DNA of 19,379 nt. It comes from CAUPWF01 sp036656795. GTDB lineage: Bacteria; Bacillota; Clostridia; Lachnospirales; Lachnospiraceae. The notes under the pieces are model-generated. The model ran no database searches. It had not been told where the DNA came from and saw only the letters and a list, made by a program, of their open reading frames with translations. The stretch is taken from positions 1 through 19,379 of the forward strand of contig JAVXHR010000032.1 in NCBI GenBank assembly GCA_036656795.1. Reading direction: 5' to 3'. Below are positions 1 through 8,393 of this stretch, in pieces (position 1 is the first letter of the stretch; every line of letters begins with the position of its first letter). The position numbers and the translations under genes are program-made.

Positions 1-1444
1 TGTATATCATGTGCATTCCTGTTTGTAACACTTCCAGCGCAATCGTTTCTTTTTGAACCAACAACATTATCGCATATACTCCAAAGAATCCTACTGCCGA
101 AACGCACAGTACTAAAAATGGAGACCCTACCAGATAATGTTTCACTAGAATCGCAACACCACTCCCACATATCAGTGCAACGCTTATCTTCCTTAGATTA
201 ATATCCCGTCGCAACACATGCAAGATATCTTGTAGATAATAGCATTGAATAATAAGTACTACAAGCTCTGCAATCATCGTTGCGAACGCAGCTCCCGATG
301 CCCCCATCTTTGGAATAAGCCATAGATTCAATACAAAGTCAATCAGTGCCCCCCACAGAATCGAATACAGAACCTTTTTTTCTTTTCCCATAGGTGTTAA
401 CATCTGTATCCCTGTCACATTAGAGAGTCCAATAAACAATACTGTAGGCATTAATAACATCATCGGAAGAATGGCTCCAGCAAAAGCATCTCCAGCAAGA
501 AACAAAATTGATTCTTTAGCAAATATTATGAAATATATCATAACCGCCATAGCCAATACCATCACAAAATCTGCAGCTTTTGCAATCAACCGATGGAACG
601 ATTTCGTATCTTGTTTTTCTACATAGTAGGATAATCTTGGTAGCAATACCGTTCCAAGCGATGTAATCAGACTAACCAATATGGTCTTGACTTTAATTGC
701 CGCATCATAATATCCTACTGCTGTATTGCTCTTCATAAATCTCAACATTACAACATCTAGATTCGTATATACACTAATTGCTGCGGTAGTAGCAAAGAAC
801 ACGAGTATTGGTTTTAGATGAACTTTAAATTCATATGGTCCTGTCTTCTTCAAACTTACAAACCGATGCATATAGATAAAATTAACAATATAAGAAGCCG
901 AACTTGCCAATACTGTAATTGCACCATAGATAATATAATCTTTTGGCTGCTTTACAAACGCAAACATAAGTCCCAAAGACATTACTTTCATAATTACTGA
1001 GCAGATACTAATATATGCATACTGCTCTAACGCACTGTACAACCAGCTAACTCCCGCAACATTTAAGACCATACTCAAGCTGTTAATCATAAGCAACTCT
1101 TTTTCCGCCTCCAGTTTCGGAACGGTAAATAGCAGTATCAAAAATGCAACATATACAATTGCCATTGTAATGATATTTAGAATCAACAGCTCTTGCACCG
1201 TCTTAGATAATTTCTCTTTATCATCGCGAACTCTTGCACATGCCCGAATTCCATATGTTGGAATTCCCAACGAAGCAAACATCGTAAAATACGTAATAAT
1301 GGAGCTGGCAAATGCAATCTTTCCATTACCCGCAACCAATAAAACCCTTGTAATATATGGAAATGTAATTAACGGAAATAAAATAGAAGATGCCGTCAAT
1401 ACGAAATTCATAATAAAATTAAATTTAACGGATCTAATCTTCAC
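1..1444 (-). CDS. Wzx-type polysaccharide flippase (3' end beyond the window)
   Basis: Multi-spanning membrane protein of the MOP/Wzx exporter superfamily, expected to flip undecaprenyl-diphosphate-linked repeat units across the membrane. I read 481 codons without a stop up to the left edge. Family members are usually about 470-490 residues, so only a short C-terminal end should be missing. The N-terminus (KIRSVKFNFIMNF, then ITFPYITRVL near residue 28) is typical of Firmicute flippases, and hydrophobic segments recur along the whole chain. The start is GTG at 1442-1444: an in-frame TAG lies a few codons upstream, no ATG falls between, and AAAGGGG sits 6 bases before the GTG. The next ATG is codon 12. 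It begins 11 bp after the preceding GT2 gene. It is the second flippase of the window and is only distantly similar to the one at 16774-18297. Confidence 0.88.
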   Translation of the reverse strand, partial: MKIRSVKFNFIMNFVLTASSILFPLITFPYITRVLLVAGNGKIAFASSIITYFTMFASLGIPTYGIRACARVRDDKEKLSKTVQELLILNIITMAIVYVAFLILLFTVPKLEAEKELLMINSLSMVLNVAGVSWLYSALEQYAYISICSVIMKVMSLGLMFAFVKQPKDYIIYGAITVLASSASYIVNFIYMHRFVSLKKTGPYEFKVHLKPILVFFATTAAISVYTNLDVVMLRFMKSNTAVGYYDAAIKVKTILVSLITSLGTVLLPRLSYYVEKQDTKSFHRLIAKAADFVMVLAMAVMIYFIIFAKESILFLAGDAFAGAILPMMLLMPTVLFIGLSNVTGIQMLTPMGKEKKVLYSILWGALIDFVLNLWLIPKMGASGAAFATMIAELVVLIIQCYYLQDILHVLRRDINLRKISVALICGSGVAILVKHYLVGSPFLVLCVSAVGFFGVYAIMLLVQKETIALEVLQTGMHMIY

Positions 1445-1455
1445 CTGTTTCCCCT

Positions 1456-2454
1456 TTACCCATTCTTTATTCTACACAGCGTCCCAATAATATGATATCC
1501 CCGAAACTTCGTTTTTCTCAATAACCACAACGTAGTGCTATAAGTTCCGGCTTTTTGATATATCGCAGTATTTTTTTCTTTCATTGTAGCATCAAATTCC
1601 TGAAACTGTGCTTTGATTTTCTTGTTTTTAGTACCAAAACTTAAGAATACAGACACTTGATCATTTATCATCTGTGCGATGCGTGTTATCATATAACACG
1701 TCTTTACTTCCTCTTCGCCTTGTTCCATGCAATGATTTGCAAAATCTGTCAGATGTAAGATGACATCTATATGATTCTGCATGTGCTTTTGATATCCTTG
1801 CATGCTAACGCTTTGAGTTACTAATGCTAAACGATACATATACACATACAAGTCAAAATATACAATCTTATGAACATAAGGCACCGGAAACATGGTGTAC
1901 TCCACATCTACATAAAAGCAATGTTCATCCAATCGTATCTGATGTTCTTTTAAGATATTGGTTCGAATAACCAATGCATGCATAGGCAATGATGTATATT
2001 CAACGACTTGTCCAAACTCGTATACCTGTCCATCTTTAAAATTCGTAAATGTTTTCTCTGTTTGCACTTTTGTTCCATCATCTACTTCATAATAATTGGT
2101 CAACACATAATCAGCGTCACAGGTTTTTAACTGCTGTACTAATTTCACAAAATCTTCTGTATGAACCCAATCATCTCCATCCACTACTTTGAAATACTTT
2201 CCCGTTCCCACTTCAATTCCTGTATTAATGGTAGAACCATGACCACCATTTTCTTTTGAAATCAAACGAAATGTGTCTGGATAACGAGTTTCATATGCAT
2301 GTCCTATCTCAGCTGTATGGTCTTTGGAACCATCATCTACAATAAGCACTTCAATATCCTCCATGATAGAATCCTCTATAAAAGAATCTAATGTCTGTTG
2401 TAGATATTGTTCCACATTATAAGATGGAATTGTAACTGTTAATGTTTTCTTCAT
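1456..2454 (-). CDS. GT2 glycosyltransferase, divergent type
   Basis: Family 2 inverting glycosyltransferase of 332 residues, probably adding one sugar to the lipid-linked repeat unit on the cytoplasmic face. The GT-A fold is seen in the N-terminal half: TVTIPSYNVEQYL at 6-18, a VDDGSKD nucleotide-binding motif at 39-45, and a metal-binding region reading VDGDDW at 91-96 where the neighbouring GT2 enzymes have VDSDDY. GGHGSTINTG at 70-79 replaces the usual GGLSDARN stretch. It therefore belongs to a different subgroup from the other GT2 proteins here. The C-terminal half is not recognisable as a catalytic domain and may contact acceptor or membrane. A good ribosome binding site (AGGAGT) precedes the ATG, 25 bp after the upstream GT2 gene. 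The sugar donor cannot be told from sequence. Confidence 0.9.
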   Translation of the reverse strand: MKKTLTVTIPSYNVEQYLQQTLDSFIEDSIMEDIEVLIVDDGSKDHTAEIGHAYETRYPDTFRLISKENGGHGSTINTGIEVGTGKYFKVVDGDDWVHTEDFVKLVQQLKTCDADYVLTNYYEVDDGTKVQTEKTFTNFKDGQVYEFGQVVEYTSLPMHALVIRTNILKEHQIRLDEHCFYVDVEYTMFPVPYVHKIVYFDLYVYMYRLALVTQSVSMQGYQKHMQNHIDVILHLTDFANHCMEQGEEEVKTCYMITRIAQMINDQVSVFLSFGTKNKKIKAQFQEFDATMKEKNTAIYQKAGTYSTTLWLLRKTKFRGYHIIGTLCRIKNG

Positions 2455-2479
2455 ATATACTCCTATCGCTTGCTCTATT

Positions 2480-3490
2480 TTACTTTATCTTTCTAAGTAT
2501 ATCCCGTAATCGCCTTCCATAAGAAAGCAGTAACATGCTTCTGTAATGTCTATGCCATAATAGCCAAAAAAGAAAGCGTTCCTTCAAAGGACGGGTTTTC
2601 AGATATGGATTTCTTACTAATTGTGGGAACTTTTCTAGCGCATGGCTCCTATATTGTTCTAAGACCGGATTCTTACAATCCGAAAGTATAACCTCTCTAC
2701 AAGGAAGATAATATGCATTTTCAATCAGAAGATATTCCAGTTCATCTTTGTATCGCTCATACGCACCATGTGCTTGATAATATGCCAAGATATCATCTAT
2801 CACAGCTGTTCTGTCTTGATAATTACGTTCATACGTCTTCTGATGCATAATGGAGCCGGGGCGCTGTATATAATAGTAAAGTGGTTTCGCCTCTAGATAT
2901 ACAATCTTCTTCGCCAATAATATCAACTTAGGGATTGTCCCAAGATCTTCATAATAGCGTCCTACCGGGAATTGAATATCGGCTTGATTCCAAAATGAAT
3001 AACGATACAGCTTTAGAACTGCAGATGTGGAAACATGGATTAGATTCGGCGTTGTCTGTAACGACAACACTTGGTTCTTCCTGACTTCAGAAGTATAATC
3101 TTCCCGCTTCTTTGTATTGATATCAACCATCGTAAAATCAAAAAACACCATATCCGCTCCCGTGGATTCTGCCACTGTTACCGTTTGTTCTATCAATCTC
3201 AGATCAATATAATCATCACTATCCACAAACAGTAGATAGTCTCCAGTTGCGTTAGAAACTCCTACATTTCTTGCATCTGCCAATCCTCCATTTTCTTTAT
3301 GAATGACTTTGATTCTATTATCTTCTTTCTCATAGACATCACACATGGCACCACAGTTATCCGAGGAACCATCATCTACCAGTATGATTTCCAGATGTTC
3401 ATACGTTTGATGCACGACACTTTGGATACACTGGTCTAGATATATTTCTACGTTATATATGGGGATTACTATGCTTACCAACTTCATCAT
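2480..3490 (-). CDS. GT2 glycosyltransferase (EpsH/CpsI-like)
   Basis: Family 2 glycosyltransferase of 336 residues, placed in repeat-unit assembly. Motifs: SIVIPIYNVEIYL near 6-18, VDDGSSD at 38-44, GGLADARN at 68-75, the DxD metal site VDSDD at 89-93, and a YYED motif ending at 182 that probably supplies the catalytic base. The C-terminal third is basic and hydrophobic (KERFLFWLLWHRHYRSM), suggesting peripheral membrane contact. Two adjacent ATG codons start the frame. The ribosome binding site GAGGA is 4 bases from the first and 7 from the second, so translation may begin at 3487 instead. It follows the GT4 gene after 40 bp and is second in a GT4-GT2-GT2 block that resembles the block at 13655-16748. 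Confidence 0.92.
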   Translation of the reverse strand: MMKLVSIVIPIYNVEIYLDQCIQSVVHQTYEHLEIILVDDGSSDNCGAMCDVYEKEDNRIKVIHKENGGLADARNVGVSNATGDYLLFVDSDDYIDLRLIEQTVTVAESTGADMVFFDFTMVDINTKKREDYTSEVRKNQVLSLQTTPNLIHVSTSAVLKLYRYSFWNQADIQFPVGRYYEDLGTIPKLILLAKKIVYLEAKPLYYYIQRPGSIMHQKTYERNYQDRTAVIDDILAYYQAHGAYERYKDELEYLLIENAYYLPCREVILSDCKNPVLEQYRSHALEKFPQLVRNPYLKTRPLKERFLFWLLWHRHYRSMLLLSYGRRLRDILRKIK

Positions 3491-3530
3491 CTATTCCTCT
3501 TTTATTCCGCTTCTATATTTTTCGCATTAT

Positions 3531-4631
3531 CTATAACAATTGACGCAACGTATCGGTTTGGCATTTCAAATCATAATGTATCTCTCGTGGTAAATATGTA
3601 CATTCTTCCCGTTGATATTCCTGTTCTTCTATGATTTTCTTTGCCCATTCCTTTGGTTCCTGCATCAGTGACATAAACGAACAACGATCGGTAATCTGTA
3701 CCTCTTCCGATACGGTATCACTAAATACGCACTTTAAATGTGCATACTGTGCTTCAATTCCAACTATACAAAGTCCTTCAAACCGTGAAGGCAGAACAAA
3801 TATATCCATCCCTTGGTATAAGCGAGCTGTATCCGATCTCCAACCTAGAAATCTGATATGTTTCCAGATACCCATCTGGGTTGCCAATTGACAGATTGCT
3901 TGGTATTGAACTCCCGTTCCCACCAATAGTAAGATTGCCTCGGAATCCAGGTTTAATACTTCTTGAAACACTTGCAATAAAAAAACATGGTTTTTTTGAT
4001 AGCAGAAATTGCCTATATGTCCAAGAACCAATCTATCTCCTAATTCAAGCTCTGTACGAACTTCTTCTCTAATCTGTGAGTCAAATCGAAACAACTCTTT
4101 ATCTACCGCATTATATACTACCTGAAATTTGGTGGAATTTACAATTTTTCGAGGAAATAGCCATAATCCCGCCTTTTGAGAACAGCCATAACAATGAGTA
4201 GCGGTCCGATATAGAACTGTCTTACATAGATGATGGAGCATATCAAACACCTTGCGTTTGATATTACTCTCACAGTCATTTCCACTAGAATGACTATGAA
4301 TAATTCGTTTACTTATATGACTACTCTTTGCTGCCAAGGCGGCTATACAATCAATTGCCGTAGAGATATTCAGATAGCTAACATCATACTGCCCATCATG
4401 TAATATCTTTTTCACCTGCCGATACTGTTTCCATGGGTGCTTTAACGTTGCAATAGAATACAACTGCGAACCATAGGTATCTAATCTTTCTTTCAGCGAA
4501 GCATCGATTTGATTCGTCAGAAAATCAATCTGCAGATTATCTGACGACACTGACTCCAAAAGATTCAATAAATACTTATCGATACCTCCTGCTTTTCCAT
4601 TCATAATAAATCCAACCAATACTTTTTTCAT
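3531..4631 (-). CDS. GT4 glycosyltransferase (EpsF-like)
   Basis: Retaining GT-B glycosyltransferase of family 4, 366 residues. An N-terminal acceptor domain opens with MKKVLVGFIMNGKAGGIDKY and contains HSHSSG at 112-117. The C-terminal donor domain has GHIGNFCYQKNH at 204-215 and the E-x7-E motif with E285 and E293 (EGLCIVGIE). The donor-phosphate arginine normally found in the GR-x-K motif is Asn208 here, while Lys213 is kept. The frame stays open upstream to 4694, but the start is placed at 4631 because ATG there forms an ATGA overlap with the stop of the polymerase gene, GAGGA lies upstream, and the family N-terminus begins at that methionine. It is homologous along its length to the GT4 at 15663-16748. 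Donor sugar unknown. Confidence 0.92.
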   Translation of the reverse strand: MKKVLVGFIMNGKAGGIDKYLLNLLESVSSDNLQIDFLTNQIDASLKERLDTYGSQLYSIATLKHPWKQYRQVKKILHDGQYDVSYLNISTAIDCIAALAAKSSHISKRIIHSHSSGNDCESNIKRKVFDMLHHLCKTVLYRTATHCYGCSQKAGLWLFPRKIVNSTKFQVVYNAVDKELFRFDSQIREEVRTELELGDRLVLGHIGNFCYQKNHVFLLQVFQEVLNLDSEAILLLVGTGVQYQAICQLATQMGIWKHIRFLGWRSDTARLYQGMDIFVLPSRFEGLCIVGIEAQYAHLKCVFSDTVSEEVQITDRCSFMSLMQEPKEWAKKIIEEQEYQREECTYLPREIHYDLKCQTDTLRQLL

Positions 4632-6055
4632 CGTGTTTTCATTTCCTCTTTTTGACAATATCCATAATGTACCAAATAACCCAAGAATGACCATAGCACA
4701 AAACTACCCGGCGAATTCGTATAAACCCCTTCTAACAAGACACACATAGATATAACCACGCACCCCACACATGTTATCATACACATAACATACCCAAAGT
4801 CCTCATCTTTCACTTTCCACATATACTTCCATATATAGAAGAATACACTCATTGTAAAGATTCCAAATAATACAATGCCAGCCACACCTTGGTACACCAA
4901 TATATTGACAAATGCATTGTGCATATTAGAATATTCGCCATGCTCATTATTAATGGCGTAAGAGTCCGGCAAGTGCTCTTTAATATAAGGTAATAATGTT
5001 GTATATCCCGTTCCAAATATAGGTGAAGTACTCCAGATCTCCACTCCGCTTTTCCAAAGTTCTATTCTGCCATTGGTTACATCGCCTTTTAGATCTTTCT
5101 TATCTCGTCCCACTCCACTCTTCTTATCTACCGCCTTGTAGTTTTTTATTCCCTTTTTTTCTTTCTTATCCACAGATGCAAATACTTTTGCAAATCTGGG
5201 AGCTAATTGCCGATTATATTCCGACTTAATCACACGTACACTTCCCAAGAATACCACACTTAGACATACCACACACATTAGACACATCCCGATTTTCTTA
5301 AAGCGTGTTTCTCCTTCTTTCTTTTTCCATATCCATGCTCCCACAAAGAAGCTCATTCCAACTACAAAACACAATTCTCCTGATCTGGAATCTGTGAATA
5401 TCAAGTATAAAAAGTTCAAAAATATATTTAGACCATAAAGAATCCGAAGCTTTCCTTTCCGTTCTAAAAAAAAGTACACACTAAGTACCATAGAGATTAC
5501 AATCAGCACTGCACCATAATTAGGGTCTATAAAAACTCCCCATAACCGTCCCCAACAGAATCCACTAATCAACATCTCCTGTTCTACGGTATCCCAGATT
5601 CGTACGTTTCCACTAATCATCCACCATAGACTAATAATACTTGCAAAAAAGCAGAATATCATAATAATATGCGAAAAGATTCGAAATTCTTTTTTATCTT
5701 CTTGAATTGGTCGTTTGGTGTCAACTATATACAGAAGCGCCATCTGAAAAGCAGTCCATACCAACCATTTCCCATTTTCAAGAATTCCATATTCCCGATT
5801 GACAAATGCTGATATTGCAAAACTTACACAAAAAAGTGCCAATAGCACCCAATATGGCATCTTTATATATTTTTTTAAAAAGAAACATCTTAACAAAAGT
5901 GCAATACAACCCAGTACTAATGTTGCCTTTACTAATACTAATTGGATTGGAGAGTCGTACAGATAAGAGGTGAATGTAGATAATACCAAGCATAGGTAAC
6001 AAAGACGAAATATTCGTTCTATTATCACAACATACCTCTCTTTTATTATGTTCAT
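4628..6055 (-). CDS. Wzy-type polysaccharide polymerase / O-antigen ligase family membrane protein
   Basis: Polytopic membrane protein of 475 residues with roughly ten to twelve hydrophobic segments. It fits the O-antigen polymerase/ligase family, which joins lipid-linked repeat units on the outer face of the membrane. Supporting motifs in order: GRLWGVFIDPNYG at 169-181, TDSRSG at 221-226, NGRIELWKSG at 328-337, GTGYTT at 348-353, and MHNAFVNILVYQGVAG at 378-393, which matches the conserved H-N-x6-QxG region around the presumed catalytic histidine. The long extracytoplasmic loop before the last motifs carries an unusual lysine-rich stretch at about 296-325. The start at 6055 has AAGGAG about 10 bases upstream. 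It follows the preceding GT2 gene after 19 bp and overlaps the next GT4 by 4 bp. Polymerase is more likely than ligase, because flippase and LCP genes share the operon. Confidence 0.85.
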   Translation of the reverse strand: MNIIKERYVVIIERIFRLCYLCLVLSTFTSYLYDSPIQLVLVKATLVLGCIALLLRCFFLKKYIKMPYWVLLALFCVSFAISAFVNREYGILENGKWLVWTAFQMALLYIVDTKRPIQEDKKEFRIFSHIIMIFCFFASIISLWWMISGNVRIWDTVEQEMLISGFCWGRLWGVFIDPNYGAVLIVISMVLSVYFFLERKGKLRILYGLNIFLNFLYLIFTDSRSGELCFVVGMSFFVGAWIWKKKEGETRFKKIGMCLMCVVCLSVVFLGSVRVIKSEYNRQLAPRFAKVFASVDKKEKKGIKNYKAVDKKSGVGRDKKDLKGDVTNGRIELWKSGVEIWSTSPIFGTGYTTLLPYIKEHLPDSYAINNEHGEYSNMHNAFVNILVYQGVAGIVLFGIFTMSVFFYIWKYMWKVKDEDFGYVMCMITCVGCVVISMCVLLEGVYTNSPGSFVLWSFLGYLVHYGYCQKEEMKTR

Positions 6056-6074
6056 CTACTTTCATCTCCTTGAC

Positions 6075-7154
6075 TTATCGTTTTGATCTCACTTTAGTGA
6101 ATAGCATTGGCAATCTACGGCTCACAATATATGCGGCTCTTCCCATTGCCAAACACCCTAATACCGATTTTTTTTTCAAGCATATTAACAAAAGAGATAA
6201 TATTTTACCATCTTTTGCCTTTGCCACTGGAATCAATTCATTAAACAATTCTTGTTGAAACAACTTCCCACACCACTGATATCGCTTACGAAATGTTGTA
6301 TTTGCTTGTTTATAACAATTTCTCTGTATAGCTGATAATATGTATCTGGCATACAGACAACCTAAGATTCCTCTTACTTCTTCATTGTCCATCTTCCAAT
6401 ATACATGCTGGTCATATAGCATCTGAATTCGTGTCTTATGCAATTGGAAGTATTCAGGCACAATTTTATTCGTCAGACTATGATTGATTCTCTTCGCATA
6501 GTGATAAGGTGCTATAGGAAGTGTATTCATGCTATCAATATCCATACAGAACTTTACATTAAACATAATATCTTCAATCAGACGTACCTCTTCGTATTGC
6601 AACTGCAGTTCACGCAGATATGTAAGATTATATATCTTGTTCCATGAATATCCATATAAAGTTTGACGTTCCAGATACACAATATATGTTCGTAAATCTT
6701 TGGCCGTTGTGTAATAATGTTCCTCCGGCATAATCTGATGCCGATAACTAAAGGAACCATCTTTGTTATAATATTCTTCGTTTAATCCAAACACCACAAC
6801 TTTTGCAGGATTCTTCTGCAATGAATCATATACCGCCTGCAGTGTTGTACTCTCCACAAAATCATCGGAATCCATAAACCAGATATATGCTCCTTTTGCA
6901 ACCTTCTCACCACTATTACGTGCTCTACTTAACCCTTTATTTTCCACATGACATAATACCTGAATCCGCTGGTCTTTTATTGCTAATTCTTTGGCGATTT
7001 TGCCACTGTTATCCAAAGAACAATCATCTACGAGGATTAATTCCCACTCTGTATATGTCTGATTTCTAATACTTTCTACTGCTTTTTCAATATATTTTTC
7101 CACATTATAAACGGGCATTACGATGCTGAAAAAAGGGGGATTTTCCGGATTCAT
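6075..7154 (-). CDS. GT2 glycosyltransferase
   Basis: Family 2 glycosyltransferase of 359 residues. It has FFSIVMPVYNVEKYI at 8-22, VDDCS at 42-46 (Cys replacing the usual Gly), KGLSRARNSG at 73-82, the DxD site MDSDD at 94-98, WNKIY at 171-175, and the likely catalytic LIEDIMFN with E194 and D195. The C-terminal 120 residues are rich in basic and aromatic residues. It lies 2 bp after the GT4 gene, with its ribosome binding site (GGAGAG) inside the end of that gene, so the two are probably translationally coupled. It is about 30 residues longer than the tandem GT2 pair further upstream and is not a close copy of them. Substrate unknown. Confidence 0.92.
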   Translation of the reverse strand: MNPENPPFFSIVMPVYNVEKYIEKAVESIRNQTYTEWELILVDDCSLDNSGKIAKELAIKDQRIQVLCHVENKGLSRARNSGEKVAKGAYIWFMDSDDFVESTTLQAVYDSLQKNPAKVVVFGLNEEYYNKDGSFSYRHQIMPEEHYYTTAKDLRTYIVYLERQTLYGYSWNKIYNLTYLRELQLQYEEVRLIEDIMFNVKFCMDIDSMNTLPIAPYHYAKRINHSLTNKIVPEYFQLHKTRIQMLYDQHVYWKMDNEEVRGILGCLYARYILSAIQRNCYKQANTTFRKRYQWCGKLFQQELFNELIPVAKAKDGKILSLLLICLKKKSVLGCLAMGRAAYIVSRRLPMLFTKVRSKR

Positions 7155-7156
7155 AT

Positions 7157-8374
7157 TTACTCTCCAATCAGTTCTTTGATAAGCGTCACTATCTTTGCAT
7201 AGGACTTTGGTCTGTCAAACTGCTCAATTGCGATTGCTCTCGCCTTTATCCCCATCTCTTCTCGTTGCTCAGGGTGTTGATATAACGATTCAATCGCATC
7301 GGTCAAGATTGTCACATCTTCCGGTAACACATTGACTCCAAATCCATCTTCTGTTACTTTGGTTCTGAATTCTTGGCTCATACATGTATTAATCATTGGT
7401 TTCCCTGCTGCCAGATAATCGCCAATCTTTGTCACAATGCTTTGTGGTGCTTTTTTCACAAACGAATTCACTAAGATATCCGATGTGGCAAGATAAGCTG
7501 ACATTAATGGATAAGCTGCATATCCTACAAATTCCACATTAGTACAATGTTGCTCCGTCACAAGTTGTTCCAGTTCTTCTTTCATCGGACCACTACCTAA
7601 TATCTTAATTCGAATAGTGTCATATCCTCGCTTCTGTAATTCTTTTCCGGCTAAAATCAGTGTTCGAATGTCATAGCTTGTACCAATTGTTCCCGCATAA
7701 GAGACCCAGAATTCTTCCCCTTTTGTAAGTGTAGGGCTATATTCTACAACTCCCGCATCAAACTCTGCAATTTCATTTCCCACATATACCGTAGCTTTTG
7801 GTACATTCAACTGTTGTCGTTTTAACGGTCTGTCTCTGTATTCATCTGAAGTCCCTATAATCCCGGACACCATGGAATACACCTTTTCCGCGTGATGTGC
7901 AAATCGATAGAATAAAATATTACTAATAATCGGAATATCAAAGATCATATGCATAGCTTCCGGCCATAGATCATTCACATCAGGTACAAACGGAATCCCT
8001 TTCTTTTTTGCATATTGTGCTGCGACCAACGCCACATCATTCGGTGGAATCTCACAATAGATTAGATCATAGTCTCCCTCACGTTCTAACATCTTCTTTA
8101 GATTCTTAGATGCAATGTGATGGCTTACAATGCGTTCCACATCAATATTCTTCTTATATCCCGGCTCATGTATGAATTTTAACCGAAATGGATACTCTTC
8201 TTGATGAATCTCATCAAGATCTCTCTGTTCTTTCTCCCAATGTTGAAAAGAAGTGGTAATTAAATCCACTTGATATCCCGCTTTCGCCAGATATTCCGCC
8301 AAGAATCGAAATCTCGTATATCCTTTTTCATGATTCAGCTTCACACCCATTGTGATAACTGCTATTTTTTTCAT
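7157..8374 (-). CDS. GT4 glycosyltransferase (WbuB-like)
   Basis: GT-B fold glycosyltransferase of 405 residues resembling WbuB-type family 4 enzymes. The N-terminal half has KGYTRFRFLAEYLAKAGYQV at 17-36, the characteristic DVNDLWPEA at 132-140, and a TSDEYRDR stretch near 175. The C-terminal donor domain has SYAGTIGTSYD at 225-235, ILGSGP at 258-263, and QSIVTKIGDYLAAGKP at 311-326, which replaces the EGLP-type motif of the other GT4 enzymes. WbuB relatives often act on amino-sugar donors, but that cannot be decided here. The start ATG is preceded by AAAGGGG and lies 19 bp after the LCP gene. It is structurally unlike the EpsF-like GT4 pair in this window. Confidence 0.92.
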   Translation of the reverse strand: MKKIAVITMGVKLNHEKGYTRFRFLAEYLAKAGYQVDLITTSFQHWEKEQRDLDEIHQEEYPFRLKFIHEPGYKKNIDVERIVSHHIASKNLKKMLEREGDYDLIYCEIPPNDVALVAAQYAKKKGIPFVPDVNDLWPEAMHMIFDIPIISNILFYRFAHHAEKVYSMVSGIIGTSDEYRDRPLKRQQLNVPKATVYVGNEIAEFDAGVVEYSPTLTKGEEFWVSYAGTIGTSYDIRTLILAGKELQKRGYDTIRIKILGSGPMKEELEQLVTEQHCTNVEFVGYAAYPLMSAYLATSDILVNSFVKKAPQSIVTKIGDYLAAGKPMINTCMSQEFRTKVTEDGFGVNVLPEDVTILTDAIESLYQHPEQREEMGIKARAIAIEQFDRPKSYAKIVTLIKELIGE

Positions 8375-8393
8375 AATCTTCCCCTTTGATATC

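Noticed and set aside
818..1490. Open frames on the plus strand over the left-end flippase and similar plus-strand frames elsewhere (for example 3631-4072, 6070-6647, 15386-16270).
   Set aside because: They lie opposite well-supported minus-strand genes, have no good ribosome binding site, and their translations look like reversed membrane or low-complexity sequence.
4632..4694. A longer N-terminus for the GT4 gene that overlaps the polymerase gene by 67 bases.
   Set aside because: The extra 21 residues are the polymerase 3' end read in another frame. The family N-terminus begins at the methionine at 4631.
5778..6065. A 95-codon minus-strand frame overlapping the start of the polymerase gene.
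   Set aside because: It is out of frame with a gene that has clear motifs, and its ATG is only 1-2 bases from the AAGGAG element, too close for use.
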